Assembly: GCA_040005915.1 (NCBI GenBank)
Contig: JBDTYA010000014.1
Coordinates: 1-38,688, forward strand
From: JAENVT01 sp040005915
Lineage (GTDB): Bacteria; Actinomycetota; Acidimicrobiia; Acidimicrobiales; Ilumatobacteraceae
Length of the DNA: 38,688 nt
Reading direction: 5' to 3'
Below, piece by piece: positions 16,002 through 23,385 of this stretch. Within the stretch, counting starts at the first letter, position 1, and each line of letters begins with the position of its first letter. The notes beneath the pieces are model-generated. The model was not told where the DNA came from. It saw nothing but the letters and a program-made list of their open reading frames with translations, and searched no databases. A program made the translations under genes and the position numbers.

Positions 16002-16093
16002 CGGATGGTCCACTTCTGAGGCGCGGCGACTGTGATGGCGAGCATCACGACCGGCGCCAGCCGATAGATGGTTGTCTTGGCTTGCTGACGCAT
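15998..16093 (-). CDS. Tiny membrane peptide 1 (31 aa) with strong SD
   Basis: This 31-residue ORF starts MRQQAKTTIYR, has one hydrophobic segment (residues ~12-24, LAPVVMLAITVAA) and ends APQKWTIR. A near-perfect SD, AGGAGG, sits 8 nt before the ATG, which is stronger than for almost any other gene here. It is translationally coupled to tiny peptide 2 by an ATGA overlap. It is below the size limit of most gene callers. I do not recognise a family. The SD and coupling argue for real translation. Confidence 0.55.
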   Translation of the reverse strand: MRQQAKTTIYRLAPVVMLAITVAAPQKWTIR

Positions 16094-16101
16094 GTGCGTC
16101 T

Positions 16102-16107
16102 CCTCCT
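16102..16107 (-). promoter_or_regulatory. Shine-Dalgarno AGGAGG of tiny peptide 1
   Basis: The minus-strand AGGAGG is 8 nt from the ATG at 16093. Its strength is the main evidence that the tiny ORF is translated. Confidence 0.7.
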
Positions 16108-16181
16108 GTCGGCGTTCCGTCCATCGCACAGCAGCGTCCGCCGTTCACCTCTGCCGTGCGCCGTTGTTATACGCAGGAAAA

Positions 16182-16210
16182 TCATCGGGCGAAAGGGAGG
16201 GACGCTTAAG
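16182..16210 (-). promoter_or_regulatory. Possible sigma-28/WhiG-like promoter upstream of the tiny peptides
   Basis: On the minus strand TAAG is followed by 15 nt and then CCCGATGA, compared with TAAA-N15-GCCGATAA for FliA/WhiG-type sigma factors. It points at the tiny-peptide ORFs, with a leader of about 80 nt. A separate TATAAC at 16166-16171 could be an ordinary -10. The rest of the 283-bp gene-free stretch 16094-16376 shows only the hairpin at 16299-16316. Confidence 0.3.
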
Positions 16211-16298
16211 GAATTTTCTGGACTTCATCAAGGCCGAGCGCCCGACGACGAACGGTCTTGCGCTCGTGGGACCCGGCCTGGCTCATCGCCGTGGATCG

Positions 16299-16316
16299 TT
16301 CACCGCTGGCGGTGAA
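16299..16316 (-). terminator. Hairpin after sufC2
   Basis: TTCACCGC and GCGGTGAA form a near-continuous palindrome 61 nt past the sufC2 stop. No T-tract follows, so termination is only likely. Confidence 0.4.
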
Positions 16317-16376
16317 GCGGCGTCACCAACCGTCACCTTGGGAGACGGGTGAAAAACGCCGATTGAGCCGTTTGGA

Positions 16377-17150
16377 CTACCCGAAGAGGTCGGCGAGAGA
16401 CCCGCCCGTGGGCTCCTCGTCGGCGCCGACGAAGGCGGCATAGCCGTCGATCTCGAGCTGATCGGCAAGCTCGGGACCGCCCGACGAGACGATGCGGCCC
16501 TTGACGAGGATGTGCACGTGATCTGGCCGCAGCACCTCGAGCAGCCGGTTGTAGTGCGTGATGGCCAGGACGCCAAGGTTCTGCTCGTTGGTCAACGCCT
16601 CGATCCGCTCGGCGCAGTCGCGCAACGCGTCGATGTCGAGACCGCTGTCGAGCTCGTCGAGAATGACGATCTTCGGTTCGAGCATCGCAACCTGCAGCGT
16701 CTCGTTTCGCTTCTTCTCGCCTCCGGAGAGGTCGACGTTGAGGGCTCGCTCCAGCAGGGCGGCATCGAACCCGATGCGCGCCGCCTCGGCATGAAGCCGG
16801 CCGTCGAGATCCGCCGTCATCATCCCCCGGGCGTCGAACGCCTGGTGCATGACGTCGACCAGCTGGACACCGGGAACCTCAGTCGGATATTGCATCACCA
16901 GGTGCAAGCCGGCCTGGGCCCGCTGCCAGCTGGGCAGCGCCAACATGTCGACGCCGTCGAGCAGCACCGAGCCGGAGATGACTTCGTAGCCCGGCTTGCC
17001 CATGACGACGGCCGAGAGCGTGCTCTTACCAGCACCGTTCGGGCCCATCACTGCGTGTACCTCACCCGAGCCGACCGACAGCGTGATGCCGTTGAGGATC
17101 GTCTTGCCGGCAACCGAAGCGACGAGATCGCGAATCTCAAGAGTGCTCAT
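16377..17150 (-). CDS. sufC: Fe-S assembly ATPase SufC, copy 2
   Basis: This 257-residue SufC has Walker A (GPNGAGKST, 36-44), signature LSGGEKKRNE, Walker B (IVILDELDSGLDID) and H-loop ITHYNRLL, all intact. It has the normal compact N-terminus, unlike copy 1, and a short C-terminal tail (GADEEPTGGSLADLFG). Its ATG overlaps the Rieske gene stop (ATGA), so it is the last gene of sufD-Rieske-sufC2. Genetic linkage to sufD suggests that this copy may be the main partner of SufBD, but that is inference. The frame is open further upstream inside the Rieske gene. Confidence 0.95.
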   Translation of the reverse strand: MSTLEIRDLVASVAGKTILNGITLSVGSGEVHAVMGPNGAGKSTLSAVVMGKPGYEVISGSVLLDGVDMLALPSWQRAQAGLHLVMQYPTEVPGVQLVDVMHQAFDARGMMTADLDGRLHAEAARIGFDAALLERALNVDLSGGEKKRNETLQVAMLEPKIVILDELDSGLDIDALRDCAERIEALTNEQNLGVLAITHYNRLLEVLRPDHVHILVKGRIVSSGGPELADQLEIDGYAAFVGADEEPTGGSLADLFG

Positions 17151-17464
17151 GTGGCCTCCACATCGATCTCGACCGTCCCGTCGACAACCCGTGCGACATA
17201 CACCGGGACGGGCTGCGTCGCCGGCAACGACTGCGGCTCGCCGGTCTCGATGCTGAACGAGCTGCCGTGCTTCCAGCATTCGATCTCTTTCGAATCGCAG
17301 AACAGCTCGCCCTCGCTCAACGACACCTGGCCGTGAGTGCACGTGTCGCCGATGGCGTACACGTCGTCGCCGATCCGTATGACGGCGACTGCTCGACCGG
17401 CGACGTCGAAACGCGTGGCGCTGTTCGGCGCGAGATCATCGAGGGCACAGACTGCGGTGCTCAT
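17147..17464 (-). CDS. Rieske [2Fe-2S] ferredoxin-like protein in the suf operon
   Basis: The 105-residue protein has the Rieske ligands CTH (C42, H44) and CWKH (C63, H66) in the order CxH-x18-CxxH, as in small soluble Rieske ferredoxins of the BphF/NirD type. No membrane anchor is seen. Rieske genes between sufD and sufC are familiar in actinobacterial and related suf operons. The role may be electron supply for cluster assembly or a client protein. It overlaps sufD and sufC2 by 4 nt each. Confidence 0.92.
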   Translation of the reverse strand: MSTAVCALDDLAPNSATRFDVAGRAVAVIRIGDDVYAIGDTCTHGQVSLSEGELFCDSKEIECWKHGSSFSIETGEPQSLPATQPVPVYVARVVDGTVEIDVEAT

Positions 17465-18579
17465 CGCGTTCGCCGATCGAGCTTGGCTGCGACCTGCGCA
17501 CGCAGCTCGCCGGCCAATGGACCGACAGGCAACTGGGCCAAGACCTCGTCGAAGAACCCGAGCACGACCAGCCGCTCTGCGGTCTCCGGCGGGATGCCGC
17601 GGCTCTCGAGGTAGAAACGCTGATCCTCGTCGATGGGGCCGATGGTGCTGGCATGACTGCACTTCACGTCGTTGGTCTCGATCTCGAGGTTCGGCACGCT
17701 CTCGGCCCAAGCGCCGGCGCTGAGCGTGAGGTTGCGATTGGTCTGGTACGCGACCGAGCCCTTGGCATCGTGACCGATGCGGATCAGGCCGGTGTACACG
17801 CTGCGAGCCGTGTCTTGTACCGCGCCCTTGAAGAGCAGGTCGCTTGTCGTACGCGGGGCGATGTGGTCCTGCAGAGTGCGGAAGTCGTGCATCTGCGTGC
17901 CGTCGGCGTAGTAGAGCGCGACCTGTCGGGTGCTTGCGCCCTGGCCGACGACCTTCACGTCGGTGCGCACGCGGGCGTACTCGCCGCCCAATGCGACCGT
18001 GGCCAACAACGTCGTCGAGTCGCGATCACCGATCGCCTGTTGGTGGCCGAGCTGCCACACCGAAGTGTCGAGCTCGTTGATAGCCACGTAGGTGACCCGC
18101 GCAGCCTGCTGGGCGCGGACGAACAACCTCGGCACGAGCAGCGCAGCGCCCGAGCCATCGGACACGAAGCGCTCGACGACGGTGACTTCGCTGTTCTCGC
18201 CGGCATCGATGACGAGCCGTGGAAACGTCGCCTCGTTGCCACCATGCACGGTGTGGGTGACCATGATCGGTGCCGCCACATGGGCGCCACGAGGGATCGA
18301 CAGCACGGTCTCGCCGTAGAACGCGGCACCGAGCTCGTCGAACACATCGTGCACCACGGCTGTATCCACGTCGTGGCGGTCGGCGAGGTACCCGTTTGCG
18401 CCGTGCACAACGGTGGCCGGAGATGCAGGGTGGAAGCGGTCGAGTTGCAGCTCGCCGATGCGGCTGTAGCGCCAGACCTCTTGCTCGGCCGACGGCATGG
18501 CCATTGCCTGGGCACGCTCGGCGGCGGACCTGCGACCCTGGTCAGAGGGGTCAACCAGATCTGGGGAGAACGCAAGCAC
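17461..18579 (-). CDS. sufD: Fe-S cluster assembly protein SufD
   Basis: The 372-residue protein has the SufB/SufD beta-helix. Conserved parts include VVHGANGYLADRH early, the central FRTLQDHIAPRTTSDLLFKGAVQDTARSVYTGLIRI and NDVKCSHASTIGPIDEDQRFYLESRGI, which is diagnostic. The C-terminal RLVVLGFFDEVLAQLP helix resembles the SufB one. SufD pairs with SufB on the SufC dimer. The GTG start is 7 nt after a strong TAGAAT -10. A candidate SUF operator overlaps the promoter. Confidence 0.95.
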   Translation of the reverse strand: MLAFSPDLVDPSDQGRRSAAERAQAMAMPSAEQEVWRYSRIGELQLDRFHPASPATVVHGANGYLADRHDVDTAVVHDVFDELGAAFYGETVLSIPRGAHVAAPIMVTHTVHGGNEATFPRLVIDAGENSEVTVVERFVSDGSGAALLVPRLFVRAQQAARVTYVAINELDTSVWQLGHQQAIGDRDSTTLLATVALGGEYARVRTDVKVVGQGASTRQVALYYADGTQMHDFRTLQDHIAPRTTSDLLFKGAVQDTARSVYTGLIRIGHDAKGSVAYQTNRNLTLSAGAWAESVPNLEIETNDVKCSHASTIGPIDEDQRFYLESRGIPPETAERLVVLGFFDEVLAQLPVGPLAGELRAQVAAKLDRRTR

Positions 18580-18586
18580 GGCATAA

Positions 18587-18592
18587 ATTCTA
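18587..18592 (-). promoter_or_regulatory. -10 box TAGAAT, leaderless start of sufD
   Basis: TAGAAT on the minus strand ends 7 nt before the GTG at 18579. Confidence 0.65.
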
Positions 18593-18611
18593 CTACGTGC
18601 GTAGGAATAAT
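18592..18611 (+). promoter_or_regulatory. Candidate SUF operator before sufD
   Basis: The element reads ACTACGTGCGTAGG then AATAAT on the plus strand. It matches the sufB element at 17 of 20 positions and contains the perfect inverted repeat CTACG-TG-CGTAG. It abuts the -10 and is inverted relative to the gene, which a palindrome-binding dimer would tolerate. Confidence 0.65.
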
Positions 18612-18621
18612 CCCCGTCTGA

Positions 18622-19050
18622 TCAGTCGTCGCGGAAGCGGCGCATGATCTTGCGGAAACGCCTCTTGGGCTGCCGGCGGTCGATGCCAGCCTGCTCCATC
18701 ACCTGCGGGCCGATCGAGTTGATGAAGTCCTCGGCCTCGTCGAGGATCGCTGCCGCGCTGCCGTCGTCGATGCCCGGCGGCTCCGGCGGAGTCGGCGGCG
18801 AGACCATCGACCCGTAGGTCCACCCGGCATCCATCCGTGGCTCGAACGCGGTGCAGTGTTCGGGGCACCGCCACGGCGCATCCGGTGCCAGATCGAGGTT
18901 GCACTTGCGCACGGTCTCGCCATTGGCGTAGGTGCGGCTCTCGAAGTTCCTGCACTCCTGGCGCATCGGCATGTCGAAAGCGTAGAACCGCCACGGCACA
19001 CCGCAACCTTCATACCAAGTTCTCACCTGATGCCCGGCAGCCTCCGACAT
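18622..19050 (-). CDS. Cys-rich protein of unknown function upstream of sufD
   Basis: From the ATG at 19050 this is a 142-residue protein that I cannot assign. It has five Cys in the first half (GCGVPW, QECRNF, RKCNL, WRCPEHC in order, the last two being a CPEHC pair), which suggests a Zn or Fe-S site. The second half is acidic, then basic at the end (KRRFRKIMRRFRDD). Longer starts exist upstream without support. A near-match to the local -10 (TATTGG, 6 nt) precedes the ATG. Its place in the SUF region makes a metal-binding or Fe-S client role attractive but unproven. Confidence 0.7.
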   Translation of the reverse strand: MSEAAGHQVRTWYEGCGVPWRFYAFDMPMRQECRNFESRTYANGETVRKCNLDLAPDAPWRCPEHCTAFEPRMDAGWTYGSMVSPPTPPEPPGIDDGSAAAILDEAEDFINSIGPQVMEQAGIDRRQPKRRFRKIMRRFRDD

Positions 19051-19091
19051 CGCCACCCAATACGATCGATGACAACGAAGGGATGGCTGAG

Positions 19092-19460
19092 ATGTCACGA
19101 GCCAGAGCGATTGCATTCGGTGCACTGAGCGGCGCGGTTGCCGTTGTGTTGACGGCGAACGTCGTGTTTGCGGATGATCGCGGCATGGGCGGCGGCTTCG
19201 GGCGTCACAGACGCGGCGGTGACACCTTCTTCTTCTTCCCGGTACTGATGCTGATCACAGTCGGTGTGCTGCTGGTCGTGTTGTGGCGTGGCCGGCATCC
19301 GGTGGCACCGTTGGCTGTGGCAGCGACGACCGGCGCCTCACCCACCTTCAACGCTCAGGCGATCCTGGCCGACCGCCTGGCACGTGGCGAGATCAGCCCC
19401 GACGACTATCGCTCTGCAATCACCGTGCTGCGCGAACCGCCGGCAGCGCCTCTCGGCTGA
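19092..19460 (+). CDS. Small membrane protein with C-terminal SHOCT domain
   Basis: From the ATG at 19092 there are 122 residues. A signal-like segment ends near VVFADD, a Gly/Arg/His-rich linker (GGGFGRHRRGGD) leads to a second helix (FFFFPVLMLITVGVLLVVLW), and residues ~95-115 form a SHOCT motif (AILADRLARGEISPDDYRSAITVL). SHOCT domains are short C-terminal oligomerisation-like modules of unknown role. I prefer 19092 over the ATG at 19083 because AAGG lies directly against the earlier ATG but 9 nt from this one. It is convergent with sufB, with no bases between the stops. Confidence 0.78.
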   Translation: MSRARAIAFGALSGAVAVVLTANVVFADDRGMGGGFGRHRRGGDTFFFFPVLMLITVGVLLVVLWRGRHPVAPLAVAATTGASPTFNAQAILADRLARGEISPDDYRSAITVLREPPAAPLG

Positions 19461-19468
19461 TCAGCCGA
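19453..19468. terminator. 16-bp palindrome spanning two convergent stop codons
   Basis: TCGGCTGATCAGCCGA is a perfect palindrome. Its centre TGATCA is the two stop codons of the SHOCT gene and sufB placed back to back. It could serve as a small bidirectional terminator, though a hairpin with no loop bases must open its centre. Confidence 0.4.
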
Positions 19469-20864
19469 CGCTGCCTTCCATCTGCAGTTCGATGAGGCGG
19501 CTCCACTCGACCGCGTATTCCATGGGCAGCGTGCGGGTGATGGGCTCGATGAACCCGTTGACCACCATGCTCATGGCCTGCTCCTGCGAGAGGCCGCGGC
19601 TCATGAGGTAGAACAGTTGCTCGTCGGCGATCTTGCTGACGGTCGCCTCGTGACCGATCTCGGCGTCGCGCTCGCCCACTTCCATGTACGGCATCGTGCG
19701 ACTCTCGCTCTGCTCGTCGAGGATGAGGGCGTCGCACTGCACATGGCTCTTGCAGCCGTAAGCGCCCTCTTCGATGCGCACCAGGCCGCGGTACGTCGTG
19801 ATGCCGCCGTCCTTGCTGATCGACTTCGACACGATCTTCGACGTGGTCTCGGGGGCGGAGTGCACCATCTTGGCGCCGGCATCCTGATGCTGACCGGGGC
19901 CCGCATACGCGACCGACAGAACCTCACCGGTGGCCTTCGGCCCGACCAGGTAGACACTGGGGTACTTCATCGTGAGCTTGGAGCCGATGTTGCCGTCGAT
20001 CCACTCCATGTGACCCTCGGCCTCGACCCGGGCACGCTTGGTGACGAGGTTGTAGACGTTGGGCGACCAGTTCTGGATGGTCGTGTACGTGACACGCGCC
20101 GACGGCTTGACGATGATCTCGACCACGGCCGAGTGCAGCGAGTCTTTGGTGTAAACCGGAGCCGAGCAGCCCTCGATGTAGTGCACCTGCGATCCCTCGT
20201 CGGCGATGATCAGCGTGCGTTCGAACTGTCCCGCGTTCTCGCTGTTGATACGGAAGTAGGCCTGCAGTGGCATCTCGACCTCGACGCCCGGCGGGACGTA
20301 GATGAAGCTGCCACCGCTCCACACCGCTGTGTTGAGCGCCGCGAACTTGTTGTCCCCGGGAGGGATGACGGTACCGAAGTACTTGCGTACCAGATCGGGG
20401 TACTCGCGCAATGCGGTGTCCATGTCGCAGAACAGGATCCCCTGCTGCTCGAGGTCTTCGCGGTTGCGGTGGAACACGACTTCGGATTCGTATTGGGCGG
20501 TGACGCCGGCGAGGTACTTGCGCTCGGCTTCGGGGATGCCCAACTTCTCGTAGGTGGCCTTCATCTGCTCGGGCAGGTCGTCCCACTCGCTGACCTGATC
20601 GGTGGCCGGCTTGAGATAGTAGTAGATGTCCTGGAAGTCGATGTCGGGCATGTTGACGGCAAACCATTCGGCCATCGGCTTGCGCTCGAAGAGTTGCAGG
20701 CTTCGCTGGCGCTGCTTGGTCATCCACGTGGGCTCGCCCTTCCACCACGAGATCTGATCGACGACGGCACCGTCGAGTCCCTTGTGCGGCTTGAACGCGT
20801 ACTCGACGTTGTCGTCGCTCCAGCCGAGGCTGTATTTGCTGAGATCGAGATCGAAAGTCGTCAT
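19461..20864 (-). CDS. sufB: Fe-S cluster assembly protein SufB
   Basis: This is a 467-residue protein. It has the N-terminal helical domain with VVDQISWWKGEPTWMTKQR, then the beta-helix with YVPPGVEVEMPLQAYFRINSE, YIEGCSAPVYTKDSLHSAVVEI and NWSPNVYNLVTKRA, and ends VEWSRLIELQMEGSVG, typical of SufB. SufB is the scaffold on which clusters form together with SufC and SufD. The second ATG (20864), preceded by GGAG at 6 nt, is preferred over the ATG at 20876. It is transcribed alone, away from sufD and both sufC genes, which is unusual. Confidence 0.95.
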   Translation of the reverse strand: MTTFDLDLSKYSLGWSDDNVEYAFKPHKGLDGAVVDQISWWKGEPTWMTKQRQRSLQLFERKPMAEWFAVNMPDIDFQDIYYYLKPATDQVSEWDDLPEQMKATYEKLGIPEAERKYLAGVTAQYESEVVFHRNREDLEQQGILFCDMDTALREYPDLVRKYFGTVIPPGDNKFAALNTAVWSGGSFIYVPPGVEVEMPLQAYFRINSENAGQFERTLIIADEGSQVHYIEGCSAPVYTKDSLHSAVVEIIVKPSARVTYTTIQNWSPNVYNLVTKRARVEAEGHMEWIDGNIGSKLTMKYPSVYLVGPKATGEVLSVAYAGPGQHQDAGAKMVHSAPETTSKIVSKSISKDGGITTYRGLVRIEEGAYGCKSHVQCDALILDEQSESRTMPYMEVGERDAEIGHEATVSKIADEQLFYLMSRGLSQEQAMSMVVNGFIEPITRTLPMEYAVEWSRLIELQMEGSVG

Positions 20865-20900
20865 TGCTGACTCCATTCACGCGAGAGGCTTGGCGGGGGG

Positions 20901-20920
20901 ATTTCCCCTACGCACATAGT
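20901..20920 (-). promoter_or_regulatory. Candidate SUF operator before sufB
   Basis: On the minus strand ACTATGTGCGTAGGGGAAAT overlaps a TACTAT -10 (20916-20921). It matches the elements before sufC1 and sufD and has the same CTA-N6-TAG core. Confidence 0.65.
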
Positions 20921-20974
20921 AACAATTCCGGCGCCGGGTTCCTATGACGAATGGCTGCGCGTGGGATGTGGCGA

Positions 20975-21226
20975 TCAGGCGGCGCGACCGTGCTGCACAT
21001 CGATGAAGATGCACTCGCCCGGGCAGGCCAGCGCGGCGTGGATGACGCCTTGTTCGTTGCGCGCCGCGACCGTGGCCAAGCTGCCGCCGCCACCCGGATC
21101 GTTGAGCACGTACTGGCCTTCGACGACGTAGGCGATGCCGTCCTCGAGCTGAGCGAAGACATCGGGGCAATGATCGACACAGAGCCCGTCACCCGTGCAC
21201 AAGTCTTGATCGATCCACACCCGCAT
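20975..21226 (-). CDS. Ferredoxin, [4Fe-4S]-type, 83 aa
   Basis: The protein has C10, C16 and C20 in C-x5-C-x3-CP spacing and C68 in ACPGEC (with C72 extra). This is the single-cluster ferredoxin layout; the three closely spaced Cys plus C68 favour a [4Fe-4S] rather than a [3Fe-4S] centre. Acidic patches fit an electron carrier. It lies upstream of sufB on the same strand, but the SUF operator lies between them, so it is probably a separate unit. It likely donates electrons to P450, desaturase or cluster assembly; the partner is not identified. Confidence 0.9.
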   Translation of the reverse strand: MRVWIDQDLCTGDGLCVDHCPDVFAQLEDGIAYVVEGQYVLNDPGGGGSLATVAARNEQGVIHAALACPGECIFIDVQHGRAA

Positions 21227-21281
21227 GTACCTGCGACCCTACCGGCGGGACCCGGCAGGGCGGCGAATCGATGATGGCGGA

Positions 21282-21287
21282 TACTGT
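21282..21287 (+). promoter_or_regulatory. -10 box TACTGT, leaderless start of the oligopeptidase gene
   Basis: TACTGT ends 6 nt before the GTG at 21294. Confidence 0.55.
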
Positions 21288-21293
21288 TGCGCC

Positions 21294-23312
21294 GTGCAGG
21301 AACCTCTCGCCAAGCAGATCGAACATCACTGGGACCGGCCGACGGGCCGAGCAGAGGACCCATGGGCGTGGCTCCGCAATCGCGACGACCCCGACACGAT
21401 CCCCTACCTCGAGGCAGAGAACGCGTACTCGGCCGCATGGTTCGCCGAACACGACGAACTGGTCGAGACGATCTTCGGCGAGATCAAATCGCGCATCCAG
21501 GAGAACGATCTCACAGCACCGATCAAGGACGGCGCGTGGTGGTACACCTCGCGCACCGAGGAAGGGCGCAACTATCCCATCCACTGCCGCGGCCGGTCCG
21601 CCGGCGAGGCCACATCACACGTGGTGCTCGACGAGAACCGCGAGGCCGAGGGCCAGGACTTCTTCTCCGTCGACTCGTTCGACGTCAGCCCCGACCAGAA
21701 CCTGCTGGCGTGGAGCGCCGACGATCAAGGGGGCGAGAAGTACACGTTGCACATCCGTGATCTGACGACCGGAGCCGACACCGCCGACGTCGTCCGCGAC
21801 ATCGCCTGGTGCGGCACGGCGTGGTCGCAGGACAACAGCTCCGTCTTCTACGTGACGGCCAACGAGGCGATGCGTCCGTACAGGGTCTGGCGTCATGATC
21901 TCGGTTCGGCGCAGGCCGACGACACGCTGGTCTTCGAAGAGACCGACGAACGCTTCTACGTGTACATCGGTCTGAGCCGCAGTGGCATGTGGATCGTGAT
22001 CGACACCCGTTGCAAGACGTACAGCGAGGTCCTGCTGATCCCCGCCGACGACGCCAAGAGCGATCCGATCATCGTCAGGCCGCGTACCGACGACGTCGAG
22101 TACTCCGTCGATCATTGGGGCGACCGTTTCGTCATCCTCACGAACCTCGACGCCGAGGACTTCCGTGTGATGACCGCGCCGCTCGACGCACCCAGCGTGT
22201 GGAGCGAGTTGATCGGTCACCAGAGCGGTCGGCGCATCGTCGCCGTCGAGCCATTCGAGTCGCATCTCGTGCTGCACGAGTGGGCCGACGCGCAGCAGCG
22301 GCTGCGGGTGCTGCTCGCCGAGGGTGGCGAGCGAGTCTTCGATCTCGGCCCCGAGCCGCACGAGGTCGAGATCGACGCCAACCCCGAGTGGCACAGCACC
22401 ACGTTCCGGTATCGCTACCAGTCGCTGACAACGCCGATGACGATCTACCAGGAGGACGTTCGCACCGGCGAGCGGACGATGTTGAAGCAGACGCCGGTGC
22501 CCGGCGTCGACCTCTCGCGCTACGTGGCAACTCGCGAGTGGGCGACGTCTCACGACGGCACGCAGGTGCCGGTCGACCTCGTACGCCACGTCGACACACC
22601 TGTCAACGGATCGGCGCCGTGCGTCATCTACGGATACGGCAGCTACGAAGCCTCGGAACCGCCGTGGTTCAGTTCAGCCCGGCTGTCGTTGCTCGACCGC
22701 GGCTTCGTGTGGTGCCTCGCCCATCCCCGCGGCGGCGGCGAGCTCGGCAGGCGCTGGTACCTCGACGGCAAGTTGCTGAACAAGCGCAACACGTTCCTCG
22801 ACACCATCGCAATCGCCGAGCACCTCGTCGCCGAGCGATGGGTCTCGCCCAAGCGCCTCGCCGTTCGCGGAGGGAGCGCCGGTGGCTTGCTGGTCGCGGC
22901 GTGCATGACCATGAGGCCAGAACTGTTCGCCGCGGTCGTCGCCGAGGTCCCGTTCGTCGACGTGGTCACGACGATGTACGACGAGGCGCTGCCACTGACG
23001 ATCACGGAATGGGACGAGTGGGGTAACCCGGCGACCGAGCCTCTGGCCAGTTACATGCTGAGCTATTCGCCGTACGACCAGACCGCAGCGCGCGACTACC
23101 CCGCCGTGTTCATCACCGCCGGCCTCAACGATGTGCGCGTCAGCTATCACGAACCCGCCAAGTGGATCGCAAAACTTCGTGCGCTGCGCACCAACGACGC
23201 CCCACTGATCATGCGGTGCGAGATGGGCGCTGGGCATGCCGGCCCCAGCGGCCGGTACGACGTGTGGCGCGAGGAAGCGCGCACCCTGACGTTCCTCGTC
23301 ACCGTGGTGTGA
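21294..23312 (+). CDS. S9A prolyl oligopeptidase family protease (oligopeptidase B-like)
   Basis: The 672-residue protein has a beta-propeller N-terminal region (residues ~60-400) and an alpha/beta-hydrolase C-terminal domain. The nucleophile lies in GGSAGGLLVAACM, the catalytic His in GAGHAGPSGR, and YGYGSYEASEPPWFSSARLSLLDRGFVWCLAHPRGGGE is typical of oligopeptidase B. The family cuts short peptides, often after Arg or Lys, inside the cell. There is no signal peptide. The GTG at 21294 gives the conserved early segment HWDRPTGRAEDPWAWLRN and has a well-spaced -10. Confidence 0.92.
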   Translation: MQEPLAKQIEHHWDRPTGRAEDPWAWLRNRDDPDTIPYLEAENAYSAAWFAEHDELVETIFGEIKSRIQENDLTAPIKDGAWWYTSRTEEGRNYPIHCRGRSAGEATSHVVLDENREAEGQDFFSVDSFDVSPDQNLLAWSADDQGGEKYTLHIRDLTTGADTADVVRDIAWCGTAWSQDNSSVFYVTANEAMRPYRVWRHDLGSAQADDTLVFEETDERFYVYIGLSRSGMWIVIDTRCKTYSEVLLIPADDAKSDPIIVRPRTDDVEYSVDHWGDRFVILTNLDAEDFRVMTAPLDAPSVWSELIGHQSGRRIVAVEPFESHLVLHEWADAQQRLRVLLAEGGERVFDLGPEPHEVEIDANPEWHSTTFRYRYQSLTTPMTIYQEDVRTGERTMLKQTPVPGVDLSRYVATREWATSHDGTQVPVDLVRHVDTPVNGSAPCVIYGYGSYEASEPPWFSSARLSLLDRGFVWCLAHPRGGGELGRRWYLDGKLLNKRNTFLDTIAIAEHLVAERWVSPKRLAVRGGSAGGLLVAACMTMRPELFAAVVAEVPFVDVVTTMYDEALPLTITEWDEWGNPATEPLASYMLSYSPYDQTAARDYPAVFITAGLNDVRVSYHEPAKWIAKLRALRTNDAPLIMRCEMGAGHAGPSGRYDVWREEARTLTFLVTVV

Positions 23313-23365
23313 GCCCCCAGCCTCACTGTCAGCCCATAGAACGACGGTCGGTCAGTGGGCTCACA
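23308..23365. terminator. Possible bidirectional terminator between convergent genes
   Basis: TGTGAGCCC (23308-23316) pairs perfectly with GGGCTCACA (23357-23365) around a 40-nt loop that itself can fold (AGCCCA/TGGGCT). It lies between the oligopeptidase gene and the convergent MauE-like gene. Confidence 0.4.
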
Positions 23366-23385
23366 GAGAACGGCGGTCAGGGAGA

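Noticed and set aside
16166..16215. Riboswitch-like string on the plus strand (GGGCGAAAGGGAGGGACGC), resembling part of the GEMM cyclic-di-GMP aptamer
   Set aside because: No GEMM second half or downstream plus-strand gene; the reverse complement fits a promoter better and GGDEF-EAL lies on the minus strand.
16082..16352. Short plus-strand ORFs in the region before sufC2
   Set aside because: No SD, promoter or recognisable protein features; they overlap the minus-strand tiny peptides and their leader.
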